From NCBI GenBank assembly GCA_964515175.1, contig CAZEUR010000005.1, positions 1 to 44,798 of the forward strand: a DNA stretch of 44,798 bases, written 5' to 3'. Below the pieces are notes generated by a model that saw nothing but the letters and a program-made list of their open reading frames with translations, had not been told where the DNA came from and did not search any database. Position numbers and translations under genes: made by a program. Positions within the stretch are counted from its first letter, which is position 1, and each line of letters begins with the position of its first letter. This DNA is from CAIWGV01 sp964515175 (GTDB lineage Bacteria > Pseudomonadota > Alphaproteobacteria > UBA7879 > UBA5542). Shown here in pieces: positions 8,417 to 17,023 of the stretch.

Positions 8417-9106
8417 CTAGAGAATATTCACAATTGTATGGCCATTTTGTTTAAGCCATTTTCGTAAGGTCTTGTATTGTGGACAGAGAGCTTCTACAAG
8501 CTTCCAAAAAGCAGCGCTGTGATTCATGTGTTGGAGGTGAGCTACTTCATGGATGCAGACGTAGTGCGCAACTGGAAGGGGGACAAGGGCCAGTCGCCAA
8601 GAAAAAGAAAGAGTCCCTCGACTTGAACAGCTGCCCCATCTTGTGGAGGCGTCTCGGATGGAGATGCGATCGAATTTTAATCCCAGCTGATCGGAATAGA
8701 GAGTGCTTGTTTCTGTGAAAAAATCGTGGCATCTGTCTTTTAAGTATTTGATGACAAGGGGTGGAATCTCTTCGGACTGAGATCCTCCTACCCATAAAGT
8801 ATCTTCTTCAGCCCAGACTCCTTTTTTACGAAAAGGATCACGCCGTATAATATAAGTGAGTCCAAAAATTGTCAGGGGTTTTTCTAGGTTAAACTGGGGT
8901 GTTTCCGAAAATCGGGACTGTTGTTCATAGAGCCAGGACTCATGCTTGGTAAGAAACTCCATTACTTTTTTTTGGGAAACAAAGGGGGGCATTGTGAGGG
9001 TGAAAACTTTCCGGCGGAGGTTAAGTCGGAGGCTTATACATCGAGCACGGGGATGGACTTTAGGCTCTATCAGAACAGGGGTTTCATTAATAGTTAGAGA
9101 AATCAT
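8417..9106 (-). CDS. YgjP/DUF45-family zinc metallopeptidase-like protein
   Basis: The 229-residue product belongs to the YgjP-like (DUF45, WLM/SprT-related) metal-dependent hydrolases. It has RWGSCSSRGTLSFSWRL (about 156-172), the conserved strand before the active site. The zinc motif HEVAH (186-190) follows, with a second conserved His in NHSAAFW (about 196). No signal peptide is seen, so it should be cytoplasmic. Physiological substrates of this family are not established. It lies 52 bases downstream of the terminator-like hairpin of the RNA unit at 9159-9398, which may be its attenuated leader or an independent small RNA. No good ribosome-binding site precedes the ATG. Confidence 0.88.
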   Translation of the reverse strand: MISLTINETPVLIEPKVHPRARCISLRLNLRRKVFTLTMPPFVSQKKVMEFLTKHESWLYEQQSRFSETPQFNLEKPLTIFGLTYIIRRDPFRKKGVWAEEDTLWVGGSQSEEIPPLVIKYLKDRCHDFFTETSTLYSDQLGLKFDRISIRDASTRWGSCSSRGTLSFSWRLALVPLPVAHYVCIHEVAHLQHMNHSAAFWKLVEALCPQYKTLRKWLKQNGHTIVNIL

Positions 9107-9158
9107 GATGTTATGGTAGCATAATTTTACGGGAAGTAGGATTAGATTTTTCAGATTG

Positions 9159-9185
9159 AAAAAAACCTTTCCTAGAGGAAAAGGC
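9159..9185 (-). terminator. Rho-independent terminator of the 9159-9364 RNA unit
   Basis: Read on the minus strand: GCCTTTTCC, loop TCTA, then GGAAAGG followed by seven T. The stem has one bulged T. It lies between the structured RNA and the metallopeptidase gene and would end transcription starting at the 9371-9398 promoter, or act as an attenuator for that gene. Confidence 0.7.
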
Positions 9186-9287
9186 TTTAGGGTACAAAAT
9201 ATGCTTTATTCTAAGTTTTTTCGATACTCCTTTACAATAGGAGCTCGAACCACCAGCCAAGGAACATAATCGCTTGACTGCAGGAAG

Positions 9288-9329
9288 TTATCTAATCCTC
9301 TTTACCTGAGGTGGCGAAAACTTTATCAT
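9288..9329 (-). CDS. Possible 13-residue leader peptide MIKFSPPQVKRIR
   Basis: An ATG preceded by AAGGAGG at eight bases (the best ribosome-binding site in this part of the window) opens a 13-codon frame ending TAA. It lies near the 5' end of the transcript from the 9371-9398 promoter and overlaps the left strand of the outer RNA stem, so translation would change the fold. This arrangement is typical of leader peptides. The Pro-Pro pair could slow ribosomes, which is only inference. Confidence 0.35.
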   Translation of the reverse strand: MIKFSPPQVKRIR

Positions 9330-9370
9330 GGTATTACCCTCCTTAACTTTAGAGATGCACTCAAGTGCGA

Positions 9371-9398
9371 ATTATACCTTTTTAAAAAAAAAAAACAA
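9371..9398 (-). promoter_or_regulatory. Sigma-70-type promoter for the 9159-9364 RNA unit
   Basis: On the minus strand TTGTTT (9398-9393) is followed after 16 bases by a consensus TATAAT (9376-9371). The spacer is mostly a T-run and A-run. Predicted start of transcription is around 9364, immediately downstream of the LysR gene end, so the unit is independent of that gene. Confidence 0.7.
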
Positions 9399-9442
9399 GG
9401 GGTATGTATGGAAAAAGTGAAAAAAATTGAGAGAGGGGGAAT

Positions 9443-10354
9443 TTAGTGAATGTAGAGCTTCATTTGCTCTTGAATGCCTTCTTGTAAATGCTCTCTGAAG
9501 GCCAGTATTTTAGGCGAGTCTTGTAAGTAATCTTCACAAATATAGTAAATATCTGGTTCAGGCCCTTTGATGTGGGGCAGCACACGCACCAATCGGCCTT
9601 CTTGCACATAGTCTAGTTCTTCCGATACAGAGATGATACCCATTCCATCTAGCGCTGTTTGTACGAGAGCATACAGATCATTTGTTTTAAAAACGGGTAC
9701 TCGAGGAGCATCTCTCCCTCTTTTTCCCAAGGTTAGATACCAATGAGGTTCCCGATAGGGCTCATTTCCTTCAAAGGATAAGGCCAAAAACCGATGGTTG
9801 TCAAGGTCTTCCACAGAGGTGGGGAGCCCAAAATCACGAATGTATTTTGGGCTTGCATAGAGGCCCACGTGCCAGGTCATAAGATAGTGTTGAATCAGGT
9901 CGGGGGAGAGGGGCATGAGGGTCCGAATGGCGACATCGAATCCTCCAGATAAGAGGTCAGTGGGCCGGTCATCAGGGATGACTTCGAGGACTACATCGGG
10001 ATATTGCTTCTTGAAACTTACTGCAAACCGAGGAATCCAGTGAGAAGTGAGGGCTTTTGTTGTGGAGATTCGTAGAGGGCCAGAAACGGGCTGCCCTTTC
10101 TTTTCCAATAGAGAGCTTTTGGCGGTCTCGATTCCAATTAGCATGGCTCTGGCAGTTTTAAACAAAGTATGCCCCTGAGGATTAAGTCCCCACTTTTTTT
10201 CATCGCGATGAAAAAGACGGGTGCCGAGTTCCTTCTCTAAAATATGCACCTGATCTAGCATTTCTTCCTTAGAACATCTCAGGATTTCTGCTGCCATTGC
10301 AAGGTCCGGATTCTTGGCAATTGTATAAAAAATTTTTACTTGTTTGATTTCCAC
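9443..10354 (-). CDS. LysR-family transcriptional regulator
   Basis: The 303-residue product has the LysR layout: an N-terminal winged helix-turn-helix (about 1-62) ending in the hallmark LEKELGTRLFHR, and a LysR substrate-binding domain (about 90-290) starting GPLRISTTKAL. The recognition region (MAAEILRCSKEEMLDQV) departs from the usual AA..L..SQ.AVS pattern, so its DNA site may be unusual. The GTG start is supported by AGGA eight bases upstream. It lies 91 bases from the bicupin gene on the same strand, which may be its target, though the sequence does not prove it. The ligand is unknown. Confidence 0.88.
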   Translation of the reverse strand: MEIKQVKIFYTIAKNPDLAMAAEILRCSKEEMLDQVHILEKELGTRLFHRDEKKWGLNPQGHTLFKTARAMLIGIETAKSSLLEKKGQPVSGPLRISTTKALTSHWIPRFAVSFKKQYPDVVLEVIPDDRPTDLLSGGFDVAIRTLMPLSPDLIQHYLMTWHVGLYASPKYIRDFGLPTSVEDLDNHRFLALSFEGNEPYREPHWYLTLGKRGRDAPRVPVFKTNDLYALVQTALDGMGIISVSEELDYVQEGRLVRVLPHIKGPEPDIYYICEDYLQDSPKILAFREHLQEGIQEQMKLYIH

Positions 10355-10445
10355 TGGCTTTATCCTACCGAAATAGACATCAGTCTCCTATAAAAGACAA
10401 GCCCCCCATTGTCAAGGTTTTTATGGTTTGTTGGGGCGTGTCCCT

Positions 10446-11255
10446 TTACTCAGCGGGATAAAAATCACATGGATCGAAGGCTGGAAAATTCACACAAAGA
10501 AGTCGTACAGTTTGGGTGTTGGCAGACCTTAAATGATGGATCTGTCCTGGGGCGATATGGACCGATTGTCCGGCACCTAGAGTATGGGTGACATTTTGTA
10601 GTTGTATGTGGAGTTGACCGCTTAATACGATGAAATGTTCTGTTTCATTTTTGTGAAAGTGAGGGACAACATCTTTGACATCAATAATGGCGAGGCTCCA
10701 CTTATGATCGGGATCTGCACACATTTCATAGACCACATGCGTTGGATATTCTAGACGCTTTTGGTACGCAGAGGGAGGGAGGTCCTTTATGTCTGTGGAA
10801 TCGGAGAGAATGGAATAACTCTGATTCAAAAAAAACTCTTTTACAAGAAAAGGGGTAATGAGAGCTTGGTTGGTATTGGGGGCCTCCTCAATGATTTCAT
10901 AATGGTCTTCTGGATAATCGATGTTGGGCCAATCAATTACGAGGAAACGGGTGGGAGCCTTTTGTTCCAAGGTATGAGATAGATGAGGGGGAATCATGAC
11001 GATTTGCCCGGCTCTTACAAGTTCTTGTGTTTGACCGAGATGAAGGATTGTTTCACCTTCCAGGAAAATAAATGTCTGGGTTCTAACCTTATGATAATGG
11101 GGGTCTGTTTTAGGCTCTGCAAGATTATAAAGTTTAAGTATCCAAGGGAGCTTTGCATCCGAGGGAACAAGTTCATCAGCCATAGCAGTAGTTGAAAATG
11201 AGGTGGTTCTGCACATGTTGGGTAGAGAAATTTTTTCTAGCAGGTCTAATCGCAT
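10446..11255 (-). CDS. Bicupin-domain protein
   Basis: From the ATG at 11253-11255 the product has 269 residues. AAGGG lies six bases upstream; an in-frame TTG 54 bases earlier is less likely. Two cupin modules are visible. The first has HYHKVRTQTFIFLEGET and PPHLSHTLE. The second has HFHKNETEHFIVLSG and PGQIHHLRS. The second matches cupin motif 1 (HxH...E...G) and motif 2 (PxxxxH) with metal-binding residues intact, and resembles the cupin of mannose-6-phosphate isomerase/GDP-mannose pyrophosphorylase-type proteins. The first lacks the standard Glu, so it may be structural. No signal peptide. The substrate is unknown. Confidence 0.8.
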   Translation of the reverse strand: MRLDLLEKISLPNMCRTTSFSTTAMADELVPSDAKLPWILKLYNLAEPKTDPHYHKVRTQTFIFLEGETILHLGQTQELVRAGQIVMIPPHLSHTLEQKAPTRFLVIDWPNIDYPEDHYEIIEEAPNTNQALITPFLVKEFFLNQSYSILSDSTDIKDLPPSAYQKRLEYPTHVVYEMCADPDHKWSLAIIDVKDVVPHFHKNETEHFIVLSGQLHIQLQNVTHTLGAGQSVHIAPGQIHHLRSANTQTVRLLCVNFPAFDPCDFYPAE

Positions 11256-11339
11256 GGCAGCCCTTTCATAGTTTAGAGTTCTTATACAAGAACGCGTTAT
11301 AAAAAACAAGCTGCCCAGATAATCCAGTGGACTTCTTTT

Positions 11340-11345
11340 TATAAT
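11340..11345 (+). promoter_or_regulatory. TATAAT -10 box close to the mscS-like start
   Basis: A consensus TATAAT lies only 11 bases before the ATG at 11357. No convincing -35 hexamer or ribosome-binding site is seen. If functional, the transcript would begin about five bases before the start codon, giving a nearly leaderless mRNA. Confidence 0.35.
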
Positions 11346-11356
11346 GATATAAAATT

Positions 11357-13414
11357 ATGAGTATGAGGCATCTATATCAGAAAATACTTTTTCTTTTTGG
11401 GGTAATTTTTAGTTTTTCCAGCCATGGGAGCGCCTTATCTTTTTCTGAAGACATCTTGCAGAAAACTACAGAGGATGTGGCGGGAGCGGGGGCAAATTTG
11501 GATGGCCTTTCTCTGTCTTTATCAAAAGGACTCACCTATTTTGTCGGGATTTTTCGAAATTTTCTGGATACATTCTTTGCAAAAGCACCTCTGACTTATC
11601 TTGGGAATAATGGAAATCAGCTCATTGCAAAATTGGGCCTTATTGTGGGGCTTTCCGTTATGAGTCTATTCGTATTTCGACGGTTTATCCAAAAAGTTTG
11701 GCTTGTGTCCCCTTCTCCAAAAAAATCTCCTTTTGGTCGAGGGGATCGTATCTTTTTCTATATTCTTCCCTGGGGTGGATTTGTACTGATCGGCATGCTT
11801 TTTACCCGATTGTTTCAGCTTCCCTTTCTCTTAGAAACATCTGTAAATTGTATTTTGTTTATTGTGGCTTCAAGCTTCCCCATTCGCCAAGTTTCTCTGT
11901 TTACCTACAAACTTCAGAGTAATCTCTTTGATCCAGATTATGGAAAAAAACTTCGAAAAGTGGCGCCTCCTTTTGTTTATCGGTGGGTCCTTTATCTGAT
12001 TGGTTTGGGCGTAGTTTCCATTTTGGGCGTTGCCTTCTTTTCCTTTGTGTTGCCCACATTGACGCAGACAACCTTTGGAATGAAAAGTTCTTTGTCCCTC
12101 CTTCTCTTTTTTGTGCGGGTCATCTTTTACTTCTACATCATGAATTTGGGCATATTTATCCTCAATCTTGAGCGCTATGTGGAAAATAAGTCACATGCAA
12201 CTCTGAGGTCTGTTTCTCGATTTGATATGTATTGGGAGCAGTACGGGATCTTTTGGCATGTCTTGTGCTATGGTCTCATTGTTGCAAGTTACGTGGGCTG
12301 GCTTGGTCTATCCTTTAGATTGGTTTCTTTGGAGACTGTGGAAACAATCGTTATTGCGACAGTTTCTCTGATCAGTCTTCTGTCTACTACTATTACGGGG
12401 AAGGTCTTAGACTATGTGGCAGAAAGCCTCACGGACTATCTGATTCCTAAAAAGCTCCAACTCGTCCTTGATGCGAAGAAGATGTTTTTGTACCTAGGAT
12501 ATGGGGTTTACTATTTCTTTATATTCTGGATCATGGCATATCTATGGCATAGCCCTGTTTTATTCAATAAAATAAATGGAATCCTTGAAGCTTTTTTTGA
12601 AAGGACGATTCTCCTTTCCATCATTATTAGCGTCACTTTTATTCTAAATCGTTCCATTCTTTCAAAAATACAGAAGATCTTGGAAAGCCGAACGGAAAGT
12701 GAAATTGCGTCGCGATATGGAAATCGTTTGTATACATTTTTGACTCTGTTGAAAGCAATTATTCCCCCCCTCATTTGGATCCCCATTATTGCCCTTGTGT
12801 TAAATGTCTTTGGCCTCAGTGGAAAAATTATTTTGATGGCTTTTGCTGTTATTGCGGCCATCCTTGTGTTTGTGGGACAGGGGGTCGTGCAAGATATGAT
12901 CAAAGGAATCATGTACATTTTGGAAGATGTGATCGTGATTGGTGAAGAGGTGATCATTAACCAAACTTTTCAAGGGCGCATAGAAAGGCTGAGTTTGCAT
13001 AGCGTATCTGTTCGGGATTACAATGGGTTTCTCAATACGTTTTCATTTGGCAACATTACGTCTTTGGTGAGTACAGAATGGAAGCATGTGAACCTCTTGG
13101 TGACAGTGACCATCAGCTATGACGCCGATGCAGACTTGGCTCTAAAAGTGATGCGAGACGTCATGACGAAAATGCGACAAGAAGAAGATTATAAAAAGTA
13201 CATTACAGGGGACGAATTTGAAGCGACCATTTTTACCTTTGGCGAATACGGTGTTAATTTAAGGGGGCGCATCCGCATTGTGCCCGGTCACCTCAATTGG
13301 CTCAGGAGTGACTATTCCCAACGTCTTTTAAGAGCCTTTCATGAAAACAAAATTGGGATCCCCTCTGCAGAGTACGCAGTGTCAACGGGCGGTAAGTCCT
13401 TCAAGAAGAAGTAG
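11357..13414 (+). CDS. MscS-family mechanosensitive ion channel (large form)
   Basis: The 685-residue product has a signal-like hydrophobic N-terminus, a periplasmic stretch (about 25-90), about ten membrane segments up to residue 500, and a C-terminal MscS domain. The pore helix and following turn read AFAVIAAILVFVGQGVVQDM (about 495-514). The beta-domain follows (GEEVIINQTFQGRIERLSL) and then the alpha/beta C-terminus. MscS channels open under membrane tension to release osmolytes. The many extra helices resemble the larger MscK/YbdG/YnaI group more than 286-residue MscS. It is divergent from the bicupin gene, with no ribosome-binding site before the ATG. Confidence 0.9.
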   Translation: MSMRHLYQKILFLFGVIFSFSSHGSALSFSEDILQKTTEDVAGAGANLDGLSLSLSKGLTYFVGIFRNFLDTFFAKAPLTYLGNNGNQLIAKLGLIVGLSVMSLFVFRRFIQKVWLVSPSPKKSPFGRGDRIFFYILPWGGFVLIGMLFTRLFQLPFLLETSVNCILFIVASSFPIRQVSLFTYKLQSNLFDPDYGKKLRKVAPPFVYRWVLYLIGLGVVSILGVAFFSFVLPTLTQTTFGMKSSLSLLLFFVRVIFYFYIMNLGIFILNLERYVENKSHATLRSVSRFDMYWEQYGIFWHVLCYGLIVASYVGWLGLSFRLVSLETVETIVIATVSLISLLSTTITGKVLDYVAESLTDYLIPKKLQLVLDAKKMFLYLGYGVYYFFIFWIMAYLWHSPVLFNKINGILEAFFERTILLSIIISVTFILNRSILSKIQKILESRTESEIASRYGNRLYTFLTLLKAIIPPLIWIPIIALVLNVFGLSGKIILMAFAVIAAILVFVGQGVVQDMIKGIMYILEDVIVIGEEVIINQTFQGRIERLSLHSVSVRDYNGFLNTFSFGNITSLVSTEWKHVNLLVTVTISYDADADLALKVMRDVMTKMRQEEDYKKYITGDEFEATIFTFGEYGVNLRGRIRIVPGHLNWLRSDYSQRLLRAFHENKIGIPSAEYAVSTGGKSFKKK

Positions 13415-13433
13415 GTTTATAGCACGTCCTTTA

Positions 13434-13509
13434 TAATCTGAACATGCGTTTCTCCTCGCTCGTGTATATGTTTTATACACGTCGCTGCGTCGTGCCTATG
13501 CTCAGATTA
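13434..13509 (+). repeat. Composite palindromic element (nested hairpins)
   Basis: Outer arms TAATCTGA (13434-13441) and TCAGATTA (13502-13509) are perfect inverted repeats, extended inward by CATG/TATG-type pairing. Inside, CGTGTATA (13461-13468) and TATACACG (13474-13481) form a perfect 8-base stem with loop TGTTT. The inner part resembles the GTAC-type hairpins at 36500-36512, 39285-39301 and 40309-40326, all followed by GC-rich tails. It sits between the mscS-like and transglutaminase-like genes and could act as a transcription end or RNA-stability element. Confidence 0.65.
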
Positions 13510-13570
13510 AATATATACAATCTGCCTAAAAATCTCTATCATGAGCCGAGTTTTTGCTGTGGAGATATAA

Positions 13571-15505
13571 GTGACTTTCAGGATAATCTGTGTGTTAATT
13601 ATTGCGTTGGGAGCGCAAGCTCGGTGGGCAACACGGGAAGATGCGGCGATCGTAAGAGAGACCTACAACGAGCACATAACTGTTAACAAAGATGGAACCT
13701 CAACCACAGTCGGTGAAGTGCAGGAACTTATTGCTAAAGATGGAGCACGGGAATATGCGGCGGGCTTTAGATTTTCTTATGATGACAATATCCAGAAGCT
13801 AACGATTCTTGAAGCAAAAACTATTTTTCAGGGCAAGACTTACAAAGTTCCTAAAGATAAAATAGAAGATAAACCTCTTGCTAGTTCTCCCCACGGATTT
13901 GATCAATCGCGTCAGGTTATGATCGCCTTTCCAAAGGCAGAAGTGGGAGCGAAAATATATCTAAGATATAAATTCGAACAGCGCAAAGTCCCAATTCCAG
14001 GATCATTTTCGGAGTATTACTCCTTTGGCAATTCTTGGGCAGAAAACCTTCCAACCTATTGGGAGAGGGCCCGTGTAAAAGTTAGGTCTAAGATTCCATT
14101 GTATCTGAAAGTGAATGATCCGGATGATGCTCTAAAGGTGAGTGACACTCAAATCCAGCCTGTTCACTCTTTTTCTATTGATTTGGTCAAACCTCTCTGT
14201 AAATCAACTATCAATGAGCCTCAGGGGAGTCTTTTGAATCCCAAATATAAATGCTGGGTATCTGTTTCTAGTTTTACCAGTTGGGCCCAAGCGGTTGAGA
14301 AAGAAGCTAAAGATTATGCTGAGATTATGAATCAAGCTCTTCCGGAAAAATATAAGTTAATTCTAGAGGCGGCAAAACAAAAAAAGGGAGATGTTGAGCA
14401 GATTAACGAAGTGACCACTCTTCTCATTTCTCAGATTCAATACATGGGAGATTGGAAATCCATAGAAGGAAAGAGGATTCCACGTCCTCTCAAAACAGTG
14501 GTTCAGACAGGGTTAGGCGACTGCAAAGATTTTACTGCAGGGGTTGGAGCTATTTTGCGGAATATGGGCTATGAAGTGTATCCAGCACTTGTATGGCGCC
14601 ATGATCTCTATTATTCGGAAGAGGCCCTGTATAGCCCCATTGCTAACCATGTGCTTTTGAAGGTGATTGGGAAAGATGGAAAAGTTTACTGGATAGATCC
14701 CACAAATTTTGTGAGCATGGCAGAGGGTGTTTTTCCGGATGTGGCGGGAAAAAGAGTGCTTGTTTTGAATCCAAAAAATCCCGTTCAGGAAAGAATCCCG
14801 GAGGTAAGCCCAGACCATTCTCAAATCCAGATGAATGTGGACATGAAGATTAAGAATCAAAAAATTCTTGAGGTTTTGGGAACACTAGAGTTATGGGGAG
14901 AGTCCGCTTTATCAAACACAGGGCAGGCATTAAACTTATCGCCCCAAGCTATTGCCGAACAGTTTTTTTATTCCATAACAGGGGTCCATTTGCGTCCTGA
15001 GGAAAAGAAGTTTTTAGAGTTGCCCGATCTGAGTTCTCGGGAAGTTAAAGATCTTACTTACAAATTTTCCTATGAGAATCCCAATAGAATATCGAAAAAC
15101 AATCGAGGTGTAGGAATGCGGCTAAATGCAGATATTCTGCTTGCGGTAACAGGTGCGGTGCCCGATCAGGTAAATGATCTTTTTATAGGGATTCCTTTTA
15201 AAATGACAACGAAGATGATGCTCAAGAATGGTGCCATTAGTCACATTGAACGACTGAACTATTCTGTTAAAACACCGTGGGTAAACGTGGAACGGGTATG
15301 TAAAAATAAAGGGGAGGGCAGTGAAATTGTCACCACAATTACTATTCTTAAAAGATACATTCCAGCAGCAGACTTAAAAACGGAGCAGTATCTTAAACTT
15401 AAAGAATCTTTGGATTGGAATATGGAAGGGGTCTCTTTAATTTTTGATGAAGCTCAAGTTTCTGAAAAGAAAATCTTCGGAGGTCTTTTTGGGAGTTTTT
15501 CGTAA
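13571..15505 (+). CDS. Exported DUF3857/transglutaminase-like protein
   Basis: The 644-residue product starts at a GTG with GGAG seven bases upstream and has a signal peptide (MTFRIICVLIIALGAQA). Residues about 30-200 match DUF3857, a beta-rich domain often paired with transglutaminase-like cores. The transglutaminase core has Cys318 in GLGDCKDFTA, His360 in IANHVLLKV and Asp376 in YWIDPT, a complete Cys-His-Asp triad. A C-terminal beta-rich region follows. Such proteins act in the periplasm or on the surface; in some bacteria the core works as a peptidase or amidase. The substrate is unknown. Confidence 0.85.
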   Translation: MTFRIICVLIIALGAQARWATREDAAIVRETYNEHITVNKDGTSTTVGEVQELIAKDGAREYAAGFRFSYDDNIQKLTILEAKTIFQGKTYKVPKDKIEDKPLASSPHGFDQSRQVMIAFPKAEVGAKIYLRYKFEQRKVPIPGSFSEYYSFGNSWAENLPTYWERARVKVRSKIPLYLKVNDPDDALKVSDTQIQPVHSFSIDLVKPLCKSTINEPQGSLLNPKYKCWVSVSSFTSWAQAVEKEAKDYAEIMNQALPEKYKLILEAAKQKKGDVEQINEVTTLLISQIQYMGDWKSIEGKRIPRPLKTVVQTGLGDCKDFTAGVGAILRNMGYEVYPALVWRHDLYYSEEALYSPIANHVLLKVIGKDGKVYWIDPTNFVSMAEGVFPDVAGKRVLVLNPKNPVQERIPEVSPDHSQIQMNVDMKIKNQKILEVLGTLELWGESALSNTGQALNLSPQAIAEQFFYSITGVHLRPEEKKFLELPDLSSREVKDLTYKFSYENPNRISKNNRGVGMRLNADILLAVTGAVPDQVNDLFIGIPFKMTTKMMLKNGAISHIERLNYSVKTPWVNVERVCKNKGEGSEIVTTITILKRYIPAADLKTEQYLKLKESLDWNMEGVSLIFDEAQVSEKKIFGGLFGSFS

Positions 15506-15573
15506 AAACTTCTTCCGAAATTTGCTTTCTATCTATATCCATGATAGAGTCCCCCCCTCAAAGGGGAACTATA

Positions 15574-16482
15574 ATGGATATTGTGCAGATGCTTTGGATA
15601 GGATTAGGAGTTATTCTTGTTGGCATGGTGTTCTCCTCTTGCTTTGTCATGCAGCAACAATCAATCGGAATTATCGAACGATTTGGCCGATTCAAGGAGT
15701 TAGCGCTTCCAGGGCTTAACATACGTCTTCCTCTTATAGACCGATTAGTGGGACATGTGAATCTGCGGATTCAGCAGCTAGATGTTCATGTGGAAACAAA
15801 AACGAAAGACAATGTCTTTGTGGGCATCCAAGTCTCAGTTCAGTATCAAGCCATTCCTTCCAAAATTTACGAAGCATTTTATAAATTAGAGAGCCCTGAG
15901 CAACAAATTCAAGCCTTCATTTTTGATGTGGTTCGGGCTAAGGTTCCCAACATTGATCTGGATGATTTGTTTTCCAAAAAAGACGAAATTGCTATAGACG
16001 TGAAGACGGAGCTTCATGACACCATGTTGACATTTGGGTATGAGATTATCAAAACTCTTGTGACGGACATTCAACCCAATGAGAACGTCAAACATGCTAT
16101 GAATGAGATCAATACAGCACAACGCATGCGATTGGCAGCTCAAGAAAAAGCGGAAGCCGAGAAGATTATGCGGGTAAAGCAGGCTGAAGCAGAGGCAGAA
16201 GCAAATGTTCTCCATGGACAAGGAATTGCCGGGCAACGGCAAGCCATTATTGAGGGGCTTGGGCATTCAGTGGAAGAGCTGCATAAATCTTCGCCTAAAC
16301 TAAAGAGCGAGTCCTTGATGCAGATGGTCCTCATTATTCAGTATTTTGATATGCTGCGGGAAATCGGATCCACTGGTAAAAGCAACACAGTGTTTGTGAA
16401 TCATTCTCCCTCGGGGGTTCAAGACTTGGCGCAACAAATACGGGAAGTGATGTTTGCGGCAGAGAGTCATAAGAAGGATTAG
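15574..16482 (+). CDS. SPFH/band-7 (stomatin-like) membrane protein
   Basis: The 302-residue product starts best at the ATG at 15574, which has AAGGGGA before it; an ATG 33 bases upstream lacks a site. One N-terminal membrane segment (about 5-25) is followed by an SPFH domain opening QQSIGIIERFGRFKELALPGL. A coiled Ala/Glu-rich helix (QAEAEAEAN) comes next, then a C-terminal helical tail. SPFH proteins form large membrane rings that organise microdomains and often control membrane proteases. No adjacent NfeD partner is seen. The gene converges with the gsp-like operon, four bases away. Confidence 0.9.
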   Translation: MDIVQMLWIGLGVILVGMVFSSCFVMQQQSIGIIERFGRFKELALPGLNIRLPLIDRLVGHVNLRIQQLDVHVETKTKDNVFVGIQVSVQYQAIPSKIYEAFYKLESPEQQIQAFIFDVVRAKVPNIDLDDLFSKKDEIAIDVKTELHDTMLTFGYEIIKTLVTDIQPNENVKHAMNEINTAQRMRLAAQEKAEAEKIMRVKQAEAEAEANVLHGQGIAGQRQAIIEGLGHSVEELHKSSPKLKSESLMQMVLIIQYFDMLREIGSTGKSNTVFVNHSPSGVQDLAQQIREVMFAAESHKKD

Positions 16483-16486
16483 GGTT

Positions 16487-17023
16487 TCACAGAAGATTCA
16501 CCACCCTCACGTCTAACGCTCCCTCTATCTTGCGTCGCCCTTTTTTGGAGAGATTAAATTGCTTTATTTGAAGGAGGCCGGGAAGATTTTGCTCCATATT
16601 TTTTAAGAGATGATAGATGGGGGGGTCGGTTCTCGCAGAGAACTCAAAAATGATCTCATGGGCGCGAAGATCATAGATGTGGTTTCTGGGAACATCTTCC
16701 GGAATAAATCTGATCTGAAGGGCATTGGCGTGCACCCCCGATGAGCGCAAAAGATGTTTCAGATGCTTCTTTAAAAGAGGAGAAGTTGTGGGCTGAAAGA
16801 CGCCCTGCTTTTTCAGTTTTGTATAGGGTTTATAAATTTCTTTTTGGAACTTTTTGGCACAGACAAATCGATCCCTTTTTTCTTGTAAAAGACGTGTTTT
16901 TTGAGACAGCGTTTCCAGGGCGGTATTTAGATTCACCTGAGCTTGGTGATACTGGAAAAGGGCATAGAAAAGAGATAAACATCCCACACCAAAAATCAAG
17001 AAAGGACGGGCTAAAAAGAGCAT
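16487..17023 (-). CDS. GspM/PilO-like inner-membrane protein
   Basis: The 178-residue product has an N-terminal membrane helix (about 5-24), a coiled stretch (about 28-60) and an alpha/beta C-terminal domain, the plan of GspM and PilO. Sequence motifs in this family are weak, so the call rests on architecture and on being the last gene of a four-gene operon. The start overlaps the preceding gene by 13 bases. In type II secretion/type IV pilus machines this protein pairs with GspL/PilN to form the inner-membrane assembly platform. Confidence 0.55.
   Translation of the reverse strand: MLFLARPFLIFGVGCLSLFYALFQYHQAQVNLNTALETLSQKTRLLQEKRDRFVCAKKFQKEIYKPYTKLKKQGVFQPTTSPLLKKHLKHLLRSSGVHANALQIRFIPEDVPRNHIYDLRAHEIIFEFSARTDPPIYHLLKNMEQNLPGLLQIKQFNLSKKGRRKIEGALDVRVVNLL

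Larger units (their letters stand above)
9159..9364 (-). ncRNA. Candidate small structured RNA or attenuator leader (about 206 nt)
   Basis: The 336-base gap between the LysR gene and the metallopeptidase gene is a complete small transcription unit: strong promoter, about 206 bases, T-rich terminator. The RNA can fold with an outer stem of AAGTTTTCG against CGAAAAAACTT. Inside it CCACC pairs with GGTGG, AGTCAAG with CTTGGCT, and CTCCT with AGGAG. It contains two tiny ORFs: 9288-9329 with a perfect ribosome-binding site, and 9232-9267 reading MFLGWWFELLL. I do not recognise it as 6S, SRP, RNase P or tmRNA. The two explanations are a stand-alone small RNA or a peptide-controlled leader for the downstream metallopeptidase gene. 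Confidence 0.5.

Noticed and set aside
9159..9364. 6S RNA, tmRNA or SRP RNA in the lysR-metallopeptidase gap
   Set aside because: The expected core sequences (SRP loop, tmRNA tag and T arm) are absent; a GGTTCGA-like segment does not form a proper T stem. Kept only as an unclassified RNA.
11256..11309. N-terminal extension of the bicupin protein from an upstream TTG
   Set aside because: The internal ATG has AAGGG at good spacing, and the extension has no cupin similarity.
13444..13686. 80-residue ORF before the transglutaminase-like gene
   Set aside because: It is composed of the palindromic element and an out-of-frame reading of the following gene.
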